Source of the DNA: Undaria pinnatifida
Lineage: Eukaryota; Sar; Phaeophyceae; Laminariales; Alariaceae
Length of the DNA: 64,000 bases
Assembly (NCBI GenBank): GCA_012845835.1
Contig: JABAKD010000023.1
Coordinates: 23,871,108 to 23,935,107, forward strand
Reading direction: 5' to 3'
Positions 8,703 through 17,560 of the stretch are shown here, in pieces (the first letter of the stretch is position 1; each line of letters starts with the position of its first letter). A model generated the notes under the pieces. The model was given only the letters and a program-made list of their open reading frames with translations, was not told the origin of the DNA and made no database searches. The position numbers were made by a program, and so were the translations under genes.

Positions 8703-11449
8703 GATTTTCTCTCCAACTTCTCCATAGCAGGCGTGAAAGCAAACTTTACCCCCTTCCGAAGGAGTGCGTTAATAGGACGAAGTCTCTTCGATAAGTCGGG
8801 CAAACATTTGCGGTAATAGTTGATACCACCCATGAGTGCGCGCACCTGCTTAACGTCAGTGGGCATCGGCATATTGGTCAATGCCGACACTTTTTCCGAA
8901 TTTGGGCGTAGGTCTGCTGGAGAAATGGAGTGGCCTAGAAAGTTCGCATCGGTAGCGCCCAAACGCGCCTTCGAGGGGGAAAGCTTGAGATTGTGCTTTC
9001 GAAGGCGTTCGAAGAGAGAGCGAATCGTCCGAACATGCGTTACCGGGTCGGAGTCGAACACGATGACATCGTCGAGGTAAGCTGCCACCTGTGTCAAACC
9101 CTTGATCACCTCATTGATAACCTTGACGAACCACCCAGGCGAGGCGCCGCTGCCCTGGGGCATAACGAGCCACTCATAAAGGCCCGTGGGTGTGCAGAAC
9201 GCTGTAAGGGGAACTGTGTCCTTGTGTGCCGTTATCTGGTGGAACGAGGAAACCAAGTCGAACAGGGAAAACACCCGACCTGAGCCCAAGGAGTCCAGGA
9301 CCTGGTCCACGCGCGGAATCGGCAGTTGACTGAGCTTGCTAATTTGGTTGAGCTTCTTGTAGTTCACCGTGATCCTCACACCGCCAGATTTCTTCGGGAT
9401 GACCACCAGCGGGCTCGAGTACGGTGAGGTCGAGTGCTGAATCAGCCCAGCCGCGAGGTACTGGTTAAGGGTCGCGTCCACTTCTCTGGCCAGTATAGGG
9501 TTTATGCGATGGGGCCGTGAAGTGACCGGAGCGCTGCCCTCCGGAACCGAGATTTCAAAGGGCATTAGGGAGCATGACCCAAAGTCCGTCTTCGAGGTGG
9601 AGAACACGTCAGAAAAGTCGCAGAGCACATCCCCCAGTTGCTCAATGGTCGGGGGGTCCCAACCAGGGTCGTGTAAGTCGAACGCAATCTCCCGCAGGTG
9701 CGGTGGGAGTCGGGCCCAGACGCGTAGAAATGCAGAACGTTGGACCGGGTTCAAACGTTCCACAAGCGTCGGCGAGGGCGACGGTACGGCGGGAACTATC
9801 TCCTCCGCGCCGGTCGGGCTCGCGACCGCAGAGACCTGGCTGTCCGAAGTCTGGCCAGGGTGGGGACCCGCAGCCTCGATAGGGTGTTGCAAGGCACCCA
9901 GCGGGATGCGCAAAAGTGGGGCGTCGGCGACCCCGATAAGGTCGCCTGGCTCGAGGTCCGCGACACCTATGACGGGAAGCACCTGTCGTCCTGAAGAAAC
10001 AAAGTGTTTCTGTCCCGAAATAACATCCGGCTGCGGCAGTATGTCGACAAGATAGTGTCCTGTGAGCGCAGGAAAGCCATTACTGCGCACCAAGTTGACC
10101 TCGAGCAGTTGGGGCTCGTCCGACAAAGTGACGCCTGTAGAGCCATCATAGCGAAGATGGAAAGCACCGTTCGATGCTGCGGGGTCGACGGCATAAGCCG
10201 CTACGCCTGCTGTGGCGTGGTGGGACAACGTCAGTTCGCCCAAAACCCGATTATCGAGAGGACGAGGGGGCAGGGCGCGGTACGAACGGGTGTTGAAGCG
10301 CATCCAACTGTCGCGGCCCAGCAAGACAGCGTGCTGCATGACCGAAGGAGGGACCACGCATGCCCACACCGCGAGAGAGCATGTTAGTTCTTTTTTTAGG
10401 AAGAATTGAACGCTCAGACGGATGTGGGTCGCGGTCCGTGAAGGGGCGGATTCGCCAAAGCCACCCCAGGAGCGAGGGCTGCTAGGCCGCTCGCACGTCG
10501 ATGAGGCGGCGCCTACCGATAGCATACGATCCAACACGTCACGACGGATGAAGGTTTGGGGGGAGCCAGTGTCAAGCAGCGCTGTACATATGTAGGGCGC
10601 AATACCGTCCCCTCCGCTATGTATTGCAATATCGGTAGTGAAAGAATCGTCGTCCAGCGTCACGGTACCCCCAACGAGGCAGGGGCCATGTTCTGGCAGT
10701 GCGCGGTCTGAGGCGCCGCGAGAAGCTACCGCCAAACCCTCCGGGCTTTGATCGGCGGGTGTACCCGAAAAATAGGCCGAAGGAGGGCCTTGGGCAGCGC
10801 CGACCGCGGTCCCCAAGCGCGACTGCTGAGCGGACGAAATTTCATGGATTCCAGCATTCCCAGTGGGCCTGCGGAATCGACGAGGGGAGGCCGGGTGTGG
10901 CGATCCGTCCTCGTAGTCGCGAATTGCTTCGCGAACGGCAGAGAGTGCCTCACCGAGCAAATTTTTTCCTCTCCACTTGTGTGGATCCTTGGCGTGGGGG
11001 TCGTCCGCCCGGAGACCAATACCCCACACAATGTCTAGAGGACTGGCCTCTGCCAGAAATTTGTTGCCAGTGCTCAAAAGGTGATTTTTCATGGCTGGGT
11101 TCTGCGTAAATTTGGCATAGTTGCCAGATAACACGGCATTTTGCTTCTCCCTGTCCCAAACGGCGGCGTCAAAATTGCGCACACCTCGACCGACGCGTTT
11201 GTGTGTGCTGGGGTCAGACGATGACATGATGAACTCCACTGCGCGATGGTCTTTAAAAAGCCGAGCCTTTTCAGCCATCATAAACTGCTCCGCGCAAGAA
11301 TATGAGACGTCGTCGACGACAAACGACGAAGGAGACCACTGCGAGAAAAAAGACGGCGGTTGCCAGAACAACACTACTTTGTCTGTAGAGTATTCGAGGG
11401 AAGGGTCGAAAGTCGACGGTGCCAACCCGTCGGAGGCCGTGTTAGGCAT
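8555..11449 (-). CDS. NADAR-protease-reverse transcriptase segment of polyprotein (element A)
   Basis: Residues 25-179 from the ATG at 11449 match the NADAR (YbiA/DUF1768) family along its length: VVLFWQPPS, SCAEQFMMAEKA, VGRGVRNFDAAVW, AKFTQNPAM, FLAEASPLDIVWGIGL and WRGKNLLGEALSAVREAI. Known NADAR proteins remove ADP-ribose from nucleic acid or cleave N-glycosidic bonds. A retropepsin follows, with LLDTGSPQTF at residues 291-300. RT then carries YLDDV near residue 792, a typical PxxYR-like lead-in and a thumb (FLGHSISPADLRPN). The last ~30 codons are read out of frame after a frameshift near 8720. The segment is in frame with the upstream linker across one TGA at 11488-11486. A NADAR domain is not part of the standard Ty3 pol set I know. 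Confidence 0.9.
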   Translation of the reverse strand: MPNTASDGLAPSTFDPSLEYSTDKVVLFWQPPSFFSQWSPSSFVVDDVSYSCAEQFMMAEKARLFKDHRAVEFIMSSSDPSTHKRVGRGVRNFDAAVWDREKQNAVLSGNYAKFTQNPAMKNHLLSTGNKFLAEASPLDIVWGIGLRADDPHAKDPHKWRGKNLLGEALSAVREAIRDYEDGSPHPASPRRFRRPTGNAGIHEISSAQQSRLGTAVGAAQGPPSAYFSGTPADQSPEGLAVASRGASDRALPEHGPCLVGGTVTLDDDSFTTDIAIHSGGDGIAPYICTALLDTGSPQTFIRRDVLDRMLSVGAASSTCERPSSPRSWGGFGESAPSRTATHIRLSVQFFLKKELTCSLAVWACVVPPSVMQHAVLLGRDSWMRFNTRSYRALPPRPLDNRVLGELTLSHHATAGVAAYAVDPAASNGAFHLRYDGSTGVTLSDEPQLLEVNLVRSNGFPALTGHYLVDILPQPDVISGQKHFVSSGRQVLPVIGVADLEPGDLIGVADAPLLRIPLGALQHPIEAAGPHPGQTSDSQVSAVASPTGAEEIVPAVPSPSPTLVERLNPVQRSAFLRVWARLPPHLREIAFDLHDPGWDPPTIEQLGDVLCDFSDVFSTSKTDFGSCSLMPFEISVPEGSAPVTSRPHRINPILAREVDATLNQYLAAGLIQHSTSPYSSPLVVIPKKSGGVRITVNYKKLNQISKLSQLPIPRVDQVLDSLGSGRVFSLFDLVSSFHQITAHKDTVPLTAFCTPTGLYEWLVMPQGSGASPGWFVKVINEVIKGLTQVAAYLDDVIVFDSDPVTHVRTIRSLFERLRKHNLKLSPSKARLGATDANFLGHSISPADLRPNSEKVSALTNMPMPTDVKQVRALMGGINYYRKCLPDLSKRLRPINALLRKGVKFAFTPAMEKLERKSWRSSRPRRSSFSLIGTPSPTALARSMCTAMPGSTGSEPFSNRSRRTAP

Positions 11450-11485
11450 ATGAGCTTGTAATGTCCCCGTCTGGGGACACCAGTC

Positions 11486-12589
11486 TCAGGCACTTTGGGC
11501 CTGCAGCGTCCCCGTCCGAGAACGCCCGGCCTCGGGAGCACGGCGCGAGCCCGAACCCACGGGTGGTCGCGTCGTGGCCTTGTCGCTCTTTGGCGTAAAA
11601 TCGCAAGGAACTGCTCTCACTGCACCCGAAGGGACAGGGGGCTCGGAGCTGTTACTGCTTGACGAGAGGCGCGATTCTTCCGTATCTTCACGGGAATAGC
11701 GTCCAGCTGATCGGGCTGGAGGCCGTGGCGTCACCACTGGCCCGTTGCGCAGTGTCGGATCTATATCCTGTGCCACTGGGGCAGACGTAGCCTGATGCAC
11801 GTGGGTTAGCGTGCTTAAAGACGGAGCAGGGCCCGTAGACCCTGTGGGCGTCTTCGAGAGCGGGGCTCGGGCAAGTGGAAATAAGTTCTTCGCCCGAGGG
11901 GGCTCCTTCCCGTTAGCGCTCTTGGAGGAGAGAGACGAGGTAGCTAAGCTTGTCGGCTCCTCCTTGATGAGAAAAAGGATAGAGCGCCCGCTACTATCGC
12001 GAGGAGACACCGGATCAAATCTTGGAAAGGATCTCGGTGCATATGGGTTGGCTTTCCCACACCTCAAACCAACGGCCGCTCTACGGTCAGGAAGAGGTGG
12101 AGGCGATCCCGCTCCCGTATGGGGGCGACGCGTCGTCGCCGCAGTCTTCTTGTTGCGCGACGCGTGCCTGGGGGGAGCGTGCAAGGTGCAGGCTCCCGAG
12201 TCATGGTTGAGGGGGGCAGCGTTAGGGGCGCGTGCCTCCGTTGTCGAGCTTAAGCCTCGGCAGGGGTTAACGGCGTCGGAAGCGCTGGTCCCCATTGCCG
12301 AACTCGGACCATGATCGAGGGGGGCGTCGCTGTGGGCGCACACCCCCTTCGTAGAAAATGTAACCTGGCTCGGGGGGGGCATGCTGGGAGCCCTGGTCCC
12401 CACCGCCGGCGCTGCGGCGTGAAAGTCATCAGGCGACGTAGGAGCCCGTGGGCTCTTGACAAAAACAAATTGTGCCGCGCCACGTGTAAGGCGAACGACA
12501 GGCACTCGAGCATCTTGTGAAAGCAAAGGAAGTGTTCCCGACAGTGCCGTCGGCGTACGGGTCGGGTGTGCCGTACCGGCGTCGCCCTG
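11486..12589 (-). CDS. Pro/Ser/Arg-rich linker between Gag and NADAR (element A)
   Basis: Open for about 367 codons in the same frame as gag upstream and NADAR-pol downstream. It is bounded by TAA (12592-12590) and TGA (11488-11486). There is no ATG start near its 5' end, so independent translation is unlikely. Composition is low complexity, rich in Pro, Ser, Arg and Ala, with no domain I recognise. In element B the two stop positions are CGA and GAG, so this was probably an internal spacer of one polyprotein. The stops may be inactivating mutations or, less likely, readthrough signals. Confidence 0.65.
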   Translation of the reverse strand, partial: QGDAGTAHPTRTPTALSGTLPLLSQDARVPVVRLTRGAAQFVFVKSPRAPTSPDDFHAAAPAVGTRAPSMPPPSQVTFSTKGVCAHSDAPLDHGPSSAMGTSASDAVNPCRGLSSTTEARAPNAAPLNHDSGACTLHAPPRHASRNKKTAATTRRPHTGAGSPPPLPDRRAAVGLRCGKANPYAPRSFPRFDPVSPRDSSGRSILFLIKEEPTSLATSSLSSKSANGKEPPRAKNLFPLARAPLSKTPTGSTGPAPSLSTLTHVHQATSAPVAQDIDPTLRNGPVVTPRPPARSAGRYSREDTEESRLSSSSNSSEPPVPSGAVRAVPCDFTPKSDKATTRPPVGSGSRRAPEAGRSRTGTLQAQSA

Positions 12590-15541
12590 TTAGTTGCCAG
12601 TGCGAAAGGTACCTGGTTGGCGCGCGTTGGGGTTTCCGCTCGAATTGTGGGTTGCCCCGAAACGCTTCCCCGGAGCAGACACGGAAGCCGAGGAGGCTGG
12701 CGAGGGCGGGACAGCACCATGTTGGCCAGGCGTGTATGTGCTGTTGTTGTTACCGCTGTGGCTGTTTGTCTGTCCCTGGTCCCGTGGGTACCCTCGTGAT
12801 TGGTTTGAACGATTTCGGCGACTTTTGTTGTACGTTTGCGAGCGAGAAGACCGCCCGTCGCGGCGGTAGCTAACCATACGTGCTTGCCACCGTCGGAAAA
12901 CGTCATCATCGCCAAGTTGGCCAAGTTCAGGGTTTAGACAGCCGCTGGCGTTGATAAAGGGATGCCTACAGTTGCGTAAGGAATGAGTGTCTTCGTGACA
13001 GTTGAGGCAATGACCCCTGTTTTCTCGGAGAGCCGCGGCGCGGGCAGAGGGCGTGAGGAGGCCGCTCCAGAGGGGAGGGTCGTCGGTCTTAAACGAGGCA
13101 CTAACAGCGAAAACTTCTGCATAGTGTTGTTCTTCTAGGGGCCAGCAGTTGGACATTTTGTCGAGCGAGGGGTCGGTGGAAGCAACAATCGGCATGCCAA
13201 TCGGATTATTGCTCGAACCCGTCTGCCAAGAAGGCGACTGGGACAGCACTCGGCCCTGGCCGCGCCCATGAACGGCGGGCCAGGGCCCCGACGGGGCGGA
13301 TGACCGCGATCCCGTCGAAGAAACAGGTAGAGAAAAATGTTTTTCGCCGTTGACGGCAGGTGTCTTATTGTGCGCCAAGTCACTGAACGCTTTCCACATG
13401 GCATCTAACGAGGCGTATGGCCGTGGGTCCGTAGCCTTCGAGCCAGGGTATAACGTAGGCATGAGCGTCGGAAACTGCTCGTTGACCGCCATCCTAACTA
13501 CCTCCAGCACGACATCCGTCCCCGGGGACAAAACACGCTCACTCCCCGTGACTGCCGATACTAGCACACGGAACTCCCGACTGAAATCAGAAAAAGGCGT
13601 GCCGTTACACACTCCAAAAGTGTGCAACTTAGTGTAGCCTTCGCCCGTGTCGACCCGGTCAAAGTGCGTCACGAGCAGGCGTAGCAGGAGGGTGAAAGCC
13701 TCGGGCCCAGATGCTCCTCCGTCCAACGCTCTTGACACCTGTCCAAAACAATCGTCGATCAAGGTGGTCATGCGAGCGGTCGTGGGCCTGTCAGGTGTTA
13801 TGGCACGGTTGAATGCCAGGCGGAGGGGGCGGATCCAACCGGGAACCCACGTGGGGGCACGTACACCCTCTTGGCAACGGTCGTCACAGCGCATGAGTAT
13901 GTCAGTCATGGCAGACCGAACCGAACGTGTGAGTTGCTGTGTGCCGTCAGACTTGTTCAAAGAGGCGGGGAACGGTAGCACAGAAATGCGTGATACGTCC
14001 TTGTGGGAGAGCTTAACATAGGCGCGCCTAACCGAGTCATCGAGCGTGGATTTAGCTAGAGCCGCGGCGGTAGCAAGTTCGGCGGTACGCTCGCGAGCCA
14101 AATCCGAAGAAACAGGCTTGGTGTGGTCACCCGACACAGTTAGTTCGCTCAGCCGGTCGGCGGACGAGGCAATATCCACCAGGGAAGGAGTTACTTGCCT
14201 CCTGCCAGCTACCACGGTCACCTCGCCGTGGTCCGTGTTCGAGCTCGAAGACGAGCGGGAGGACGTTGACGACTCGTCCCACGCTGAGGGCCCTCGTGTG
14301 CTGTTTCGCCGTCCTCCGGTGCCTCCTCCCGAGCTGCGACCGCCGCCCCGGTTGGTTCGGGCCTGGTTGCTCCCTTGGCGGCGCTGTGGGCCACCACCCG
14401 TACCCGACGCTCCTCCCGCGCTTCCGCCACCGTTGCCACCACCGCGGCGGTTGTGGTGGCCACCACTCCCACCGTTTTCCCCGTTTCCCCCACTCTGGCC
14501 GCCACCACCCCCGGAGTTGCCACCTCCACGGTTGCGGTCCCCCCGATCACGGCTGCCACCGCGCCGCTGTTTGGTGGAGCGCCTTCCTTCCAGCGCTTCC
14601 TTTGGAGTCAGCCACAGCACTGGGTCAGGGGCGTCGTCGTGGGCCAATCTTAAGGCTTTGACCAAAGCGAGGGTAGGTGCTCGCCTCATCTTCCCGAAGG
14701 CGGACGAGTTGTCCCGGCGAGCCCAGCCTGCTCCGACCGAAAGGTCTTCCGCCTTGAACGACGACCGTCGCTCTGAAGATAGAAGGGCCTTGGCCGCTGC
14801 TATCACCGCCTCCGCCAGATGCGCCGAGAACTCGACCCTCGGCGTGGTAGCCATGTACTGGACGCTGCCAGACATGAAAACGTCGTCCCCGGGTCGTGTA
14901 TCTTGGGAGGCAACACTCAGCGGGCGCGCCGAGAAAGGGGCAGCTCTCGCCGGAGTCGATGTAGCTGAGAGGGCAACGGCTTGGCGTGCCCTCTCGAACG
15001 CGCGGGATGCCTCACGAGCAGCGGCCCTCGCCTGGTCGATGGCGTGATCCTCACGGCGTCGACGTTCGTCATCTAGCCGTTTGCGTTCCTCTCGTCGAAG
15101 CAGGGTCGCGTTGGCTTCGTCGAGAGCTCTTTGGGCCCGAGAAATTTCAGACTCTGAGTCTGAGGGGCCAGCATGGGAGCGCTGGTCTCCGTAGCTCTGG
15201 GGAAGGCGCTCTGTCGAGCGCGGAGAGGTCAGATGTCGACGGTGGTGCTCTGAGGACAGCTGGAGATGCTCCCTCGAGGCTGGGGATATTTGTCGTCGTG
15301 ATGTCTCCGCGCCCGGTAGGAGTTTTTCCGCCTCGTCGACCGGCGAGTCGGGGTGGTCAGACGGTGTGCCGTGTTGTTGACTCGTGTTGGAGTCACTATC
15401 GTCGTCCAGGTTTTCGGCGCGTCCTCCTCGTCTCGATTCGCGGGACCTCGAGCGTTCCCGTCCTTCTCCCTGGGCCTCCTGGATGGGGCGCGTGGAGGAC
15501 CGCAGCCTGCCCGAGTAGCCCCCATCGTCACTGGTGGACAT
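12590..15541 (-). CDS. Gag polyprotein (element A)
   Basis: The start is the ATG at 15541 (MSTSDDGGYSGR); codons upstream in frame have no ATG. The 983-residue product has an Arg/Ser-rich N-terminus, a charged coiled-coil-like stretch rich in RREERKRLDDERRRRED-type residues, a long RGG/Gly-rich box, a capsid-like middle and one CCHC zinc knuckle (C-LN-C-HEDT-H-SLRN-C, near 12990-13030). After the knuckle is a basic, Ser/Asn-rich tail. Gag packages RNA into particles; the knuckle and RGG box are the likely RNA contacts. At 983 residues it is large for a Ty3 Gag. Element B starts MSTSEEAG at 49139 but is broken. Confidence 0.85.
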   Translation of the reverse strand: MSTSDDGGYSGRLRSSTRPIQEAQGEGRERSRSRESRRGGRAENLDDDSDSNTSQQHGTPSDHPDSPVDEAEKLLPGAETSRRQISPASREHLQLSSEHHRRHLTSPRSTERLPQSYGDQRSHAGPSDSESEISRAQRALDEANATLLRREERKRLDDERRRREDHAIDQARAAAREASRAFERARQAVALSATSTPARAAPFSARPLSVASQDTRPGDDVFMSGSVQYMATTPRVEFSAHLAEAVIAAAKALLSSERRSSFKAEDLSVGAGWARRDNSSAFGKMRRAPTLALVKALRLAHDDAPDPVLWLTPKEALEGRRSTKQRRGGSRDRGDRNRGGGNSGGGGGQSGGNGENGGSGGHHNRRGGGNGGGSAGGASGTGGGPQRRQGSNQARTNRGGGRSSGGGTGGRRNSTRGPSAWDESSTSSRSSSSSNTDHGEVTVVAGRRQVTPSLVDIASSADRLSELTVSGDHTKPVSSDLARERTAELATAAALAKSTLDDSVRRAYVKLSHKDVSRISVLPFPASLNKSDGTQQLTRSVRSAMTDILMRCDDRCQEGVRAPTWVPGWIRPLRLAFNRAITPDRPTTARMTTLIDDCFGQVSRALDGGASGPEAFTLLLRLLVTHFDRVDTGEGYTKLHTFGVCNGTPFSDFSREFRVLVSAVTGSERVLSPGTDVVLEVVRMAVNEQFPTLMPTLYPGSKATDPRPYASLDAMWKAFSDLAHNKTPAVNGEKHFSLPVSSTGSRSSAPSGPWPAVHGRGQGRVLSQSPSWQTGSSNNPIGMPIVASTDPSLDKMSNCWPLEEQHYAEVFAVSASFKTDDPPLWSGLLTPSARAAALRENRGHCLNCHEDTHSLRNCRHPFINASGCLNPELGQLGDDDVFRRWQARMVSYRRDGRSSRSQTYNKSRRNRSNQSRGYPRDQGQTNSHSGNNNSTYTPGQHGAVPPSPASSASVSAPGKRFGATHNSSGNPNARQPGTFRTGN

Positions 15542-15984
15542 GGTGCCTAGGTGTAGTGAAGGGGGGGGGATAGGAACGACGCGTGAAGAAGCTATGGAGA
15601 CAGATAAATTGTTGTGGTGTTCCTGCTCCAAGGAGCGGTATATCTGTGTTTCAGCAAACAGCAACAATATGGGCCTTAACGCCGTCCAGCCTCAGTGATG
15701 GTAGCAGCCACGTCAACTAGCCGTATAAGAGGAGTACAGCAGTAACAAGGTACCAATCATCATAACCGACACATAAGAGCAGCGCCCAGTCTGACCGTAC
15801 GGTATATGGGTAACGCCCGCACGAACCGCAGTACAAGGAGCCAAAACTGGGCAGCACTGACCCTAACCGCAGTGCAGGGGGTGCAACACAGTAAGGGTAC
15901 GTCTGCAGCCATCGCACTTAAACAGGCAGCATTCAACCTAGGCGGGGGGAGGTAGCACAGGAAAGCGCCCAAAACGCCCACGCT
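15542..15984 (-). other. Element A leader next to gag
   Basis: Untranslated leader between the gag ATG and the tandem array. I see no reading frame or motif worth naming. It is about 90% similar to 49140-49550 of element B. Confidence 0.5.
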
Positions 15985-17560
15985 CATCGGACCAAAACAG
16001 GCAGCATTTACCCTAGGTCTAGTGTAGGGGTTATCACAGTAAAGGTTCGCCCAACACGCCGACGCTCATCGCACCAAAACGGGCAGCATTTACCCTGGGT
16101 GTAGTGTAGGGGGGGAGCACAGTGAAGGGTCGCCCAACACGCTGACACTCATTGCACCAAAACGGGCAGCATTTAACCTAGGTCTAGTGTGAGGGTGGAA
16201 GCACAGTGTAAGATCGCCCAACACGCTGACACTCATCGCACCAAAACGGGCAGCATTTGCCCTAGGTGTAGTGCAGGGGGGGAGCACAGTGAAAGGTCAC
16301 CCAACACGCTGACACTCATTGCACCAAAACGGGCAGCATTTACCCTAGGTGTAGTGTGAGGGTGGAAGCACAGTGTAAGATCGCCCAACACGCTGACACT
16401 CATCGCACCAAAACAGGCAGCATTTTCCCTAGTTGTAGTGTAGGGGGGGAGCACAGTGAAAAGTCACCCACACGCTGACACTCATTGCACCAAAACAGGC
16501 AGCATTTACCCTAAGTGTAGTGTAGGGGGGGAGCACAGTGAAAGGTCACCCAACACACTGACACTCGTCGCACCAAAACAGGCAGCATTTAACCTAGGTG
16601 TAATGTAGGGGTGGAAGCACAGTGTAAGATCGCCCAACACGCTGACACTCATCGCACCAAAACGGGCAGCTTTTGCCCTAGGTGTAGTGTGGGGGGAAGC
16701 ACAGTGAAAGGTCACCCAACACGCTGACACTCATTGCACCAAAACAGGCAGCATTTACACTAGGTGTAGTGTAGAGGGGGAGCACAATGTAAGATCGCCC
16801 AACACGCTGACACTCATCGCACCAAAACGGGCAGCATTTACCCTACGTGTAGTGTAGGGGGAGAGCACAGTGAAGGGTCAACCAACACGCTGACACTCGT
16901 CGCACCAAAACAGGCAGCATTTAACCTAGGTGTAGTGTAGGGGTGGAAGCACAGTGTAAGATCGCCCAACACGCTGACACTCATCGCACCAAAACGGGCA
17001 GCATTTACCCTGGGTGTAGTGTAGGGGGGGAGCACAGTGAAAGGTCACCCAACACGCTGACACTCGTCGCACCAAAACAGGCAGCATTTACCCTAGGTGT
17101 AGTGTAGGGGTGGAAGCACAGTGTAAGATCGCCCAACACGCTGACACTCATCGCACCCAAACGGGCAGCATTTACCCTGGGTGTAGTGCAGGGGGGGAGC
17201 ACAGTGAAAGGTCACCCAACACGCTGACACTCGTCGCACCAAAATAGGCAGCATTTACCCTAGGTGTAGTGTAGGGGTGGAAGCACAGTGTAAGATCGCC
17301 CAACACGCTGACACTCATCGCACCAAATCGGGCAGCTTTTGCCTTAGGTGTAGTGCAGGGGGGGAGCACAGTGAAAGGTCACCCACACGCTGACACTCAT
17401 TGCACCAAAACAGGCAGCATTTACCCTAGGTGTAGTGTAGGGGGGGAGCACAGTGAAAGGTCACCCAACACGCTGACACTCGTCGCACCAAAACGGGCAG
17501 CATTTACCCTAGGTGCAGTGTAGGGGGGGAGCACAGTGAAGGATCGCGCAGCCAACCGTA
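15985..17560 (-). repeat. 84 bp tandem array in element A leader (~19 units)
   Basis: Units of 83-84 bp carry CACCAAAAC(A/G)GGCAGCATTTA, CCTAGGTGTAGTGTAGGGG and a GCACAGTG block. Two unit types alternate (AGTGAAAGGTCACCC and AGTGTAAGATCGCCC), giving a 167 bp higher-order period. The open frames through it are products of the repeat, not genes. Confidence 0.9.

Noticed and set aside
14046-15047. Long plus-strand frame opposite gag
   Set aside because: Pro/Arg-rich mirror of the RGG box and charged region of gag; no independent support.
16090-17369. Repeated ~65-codon minus-strand frames (MSVSVLGD-type)
   Set aside because: They are the 84 bp tandem array read in one frame; unit length is often 83 bp, so frames break and no protein domain is visible.
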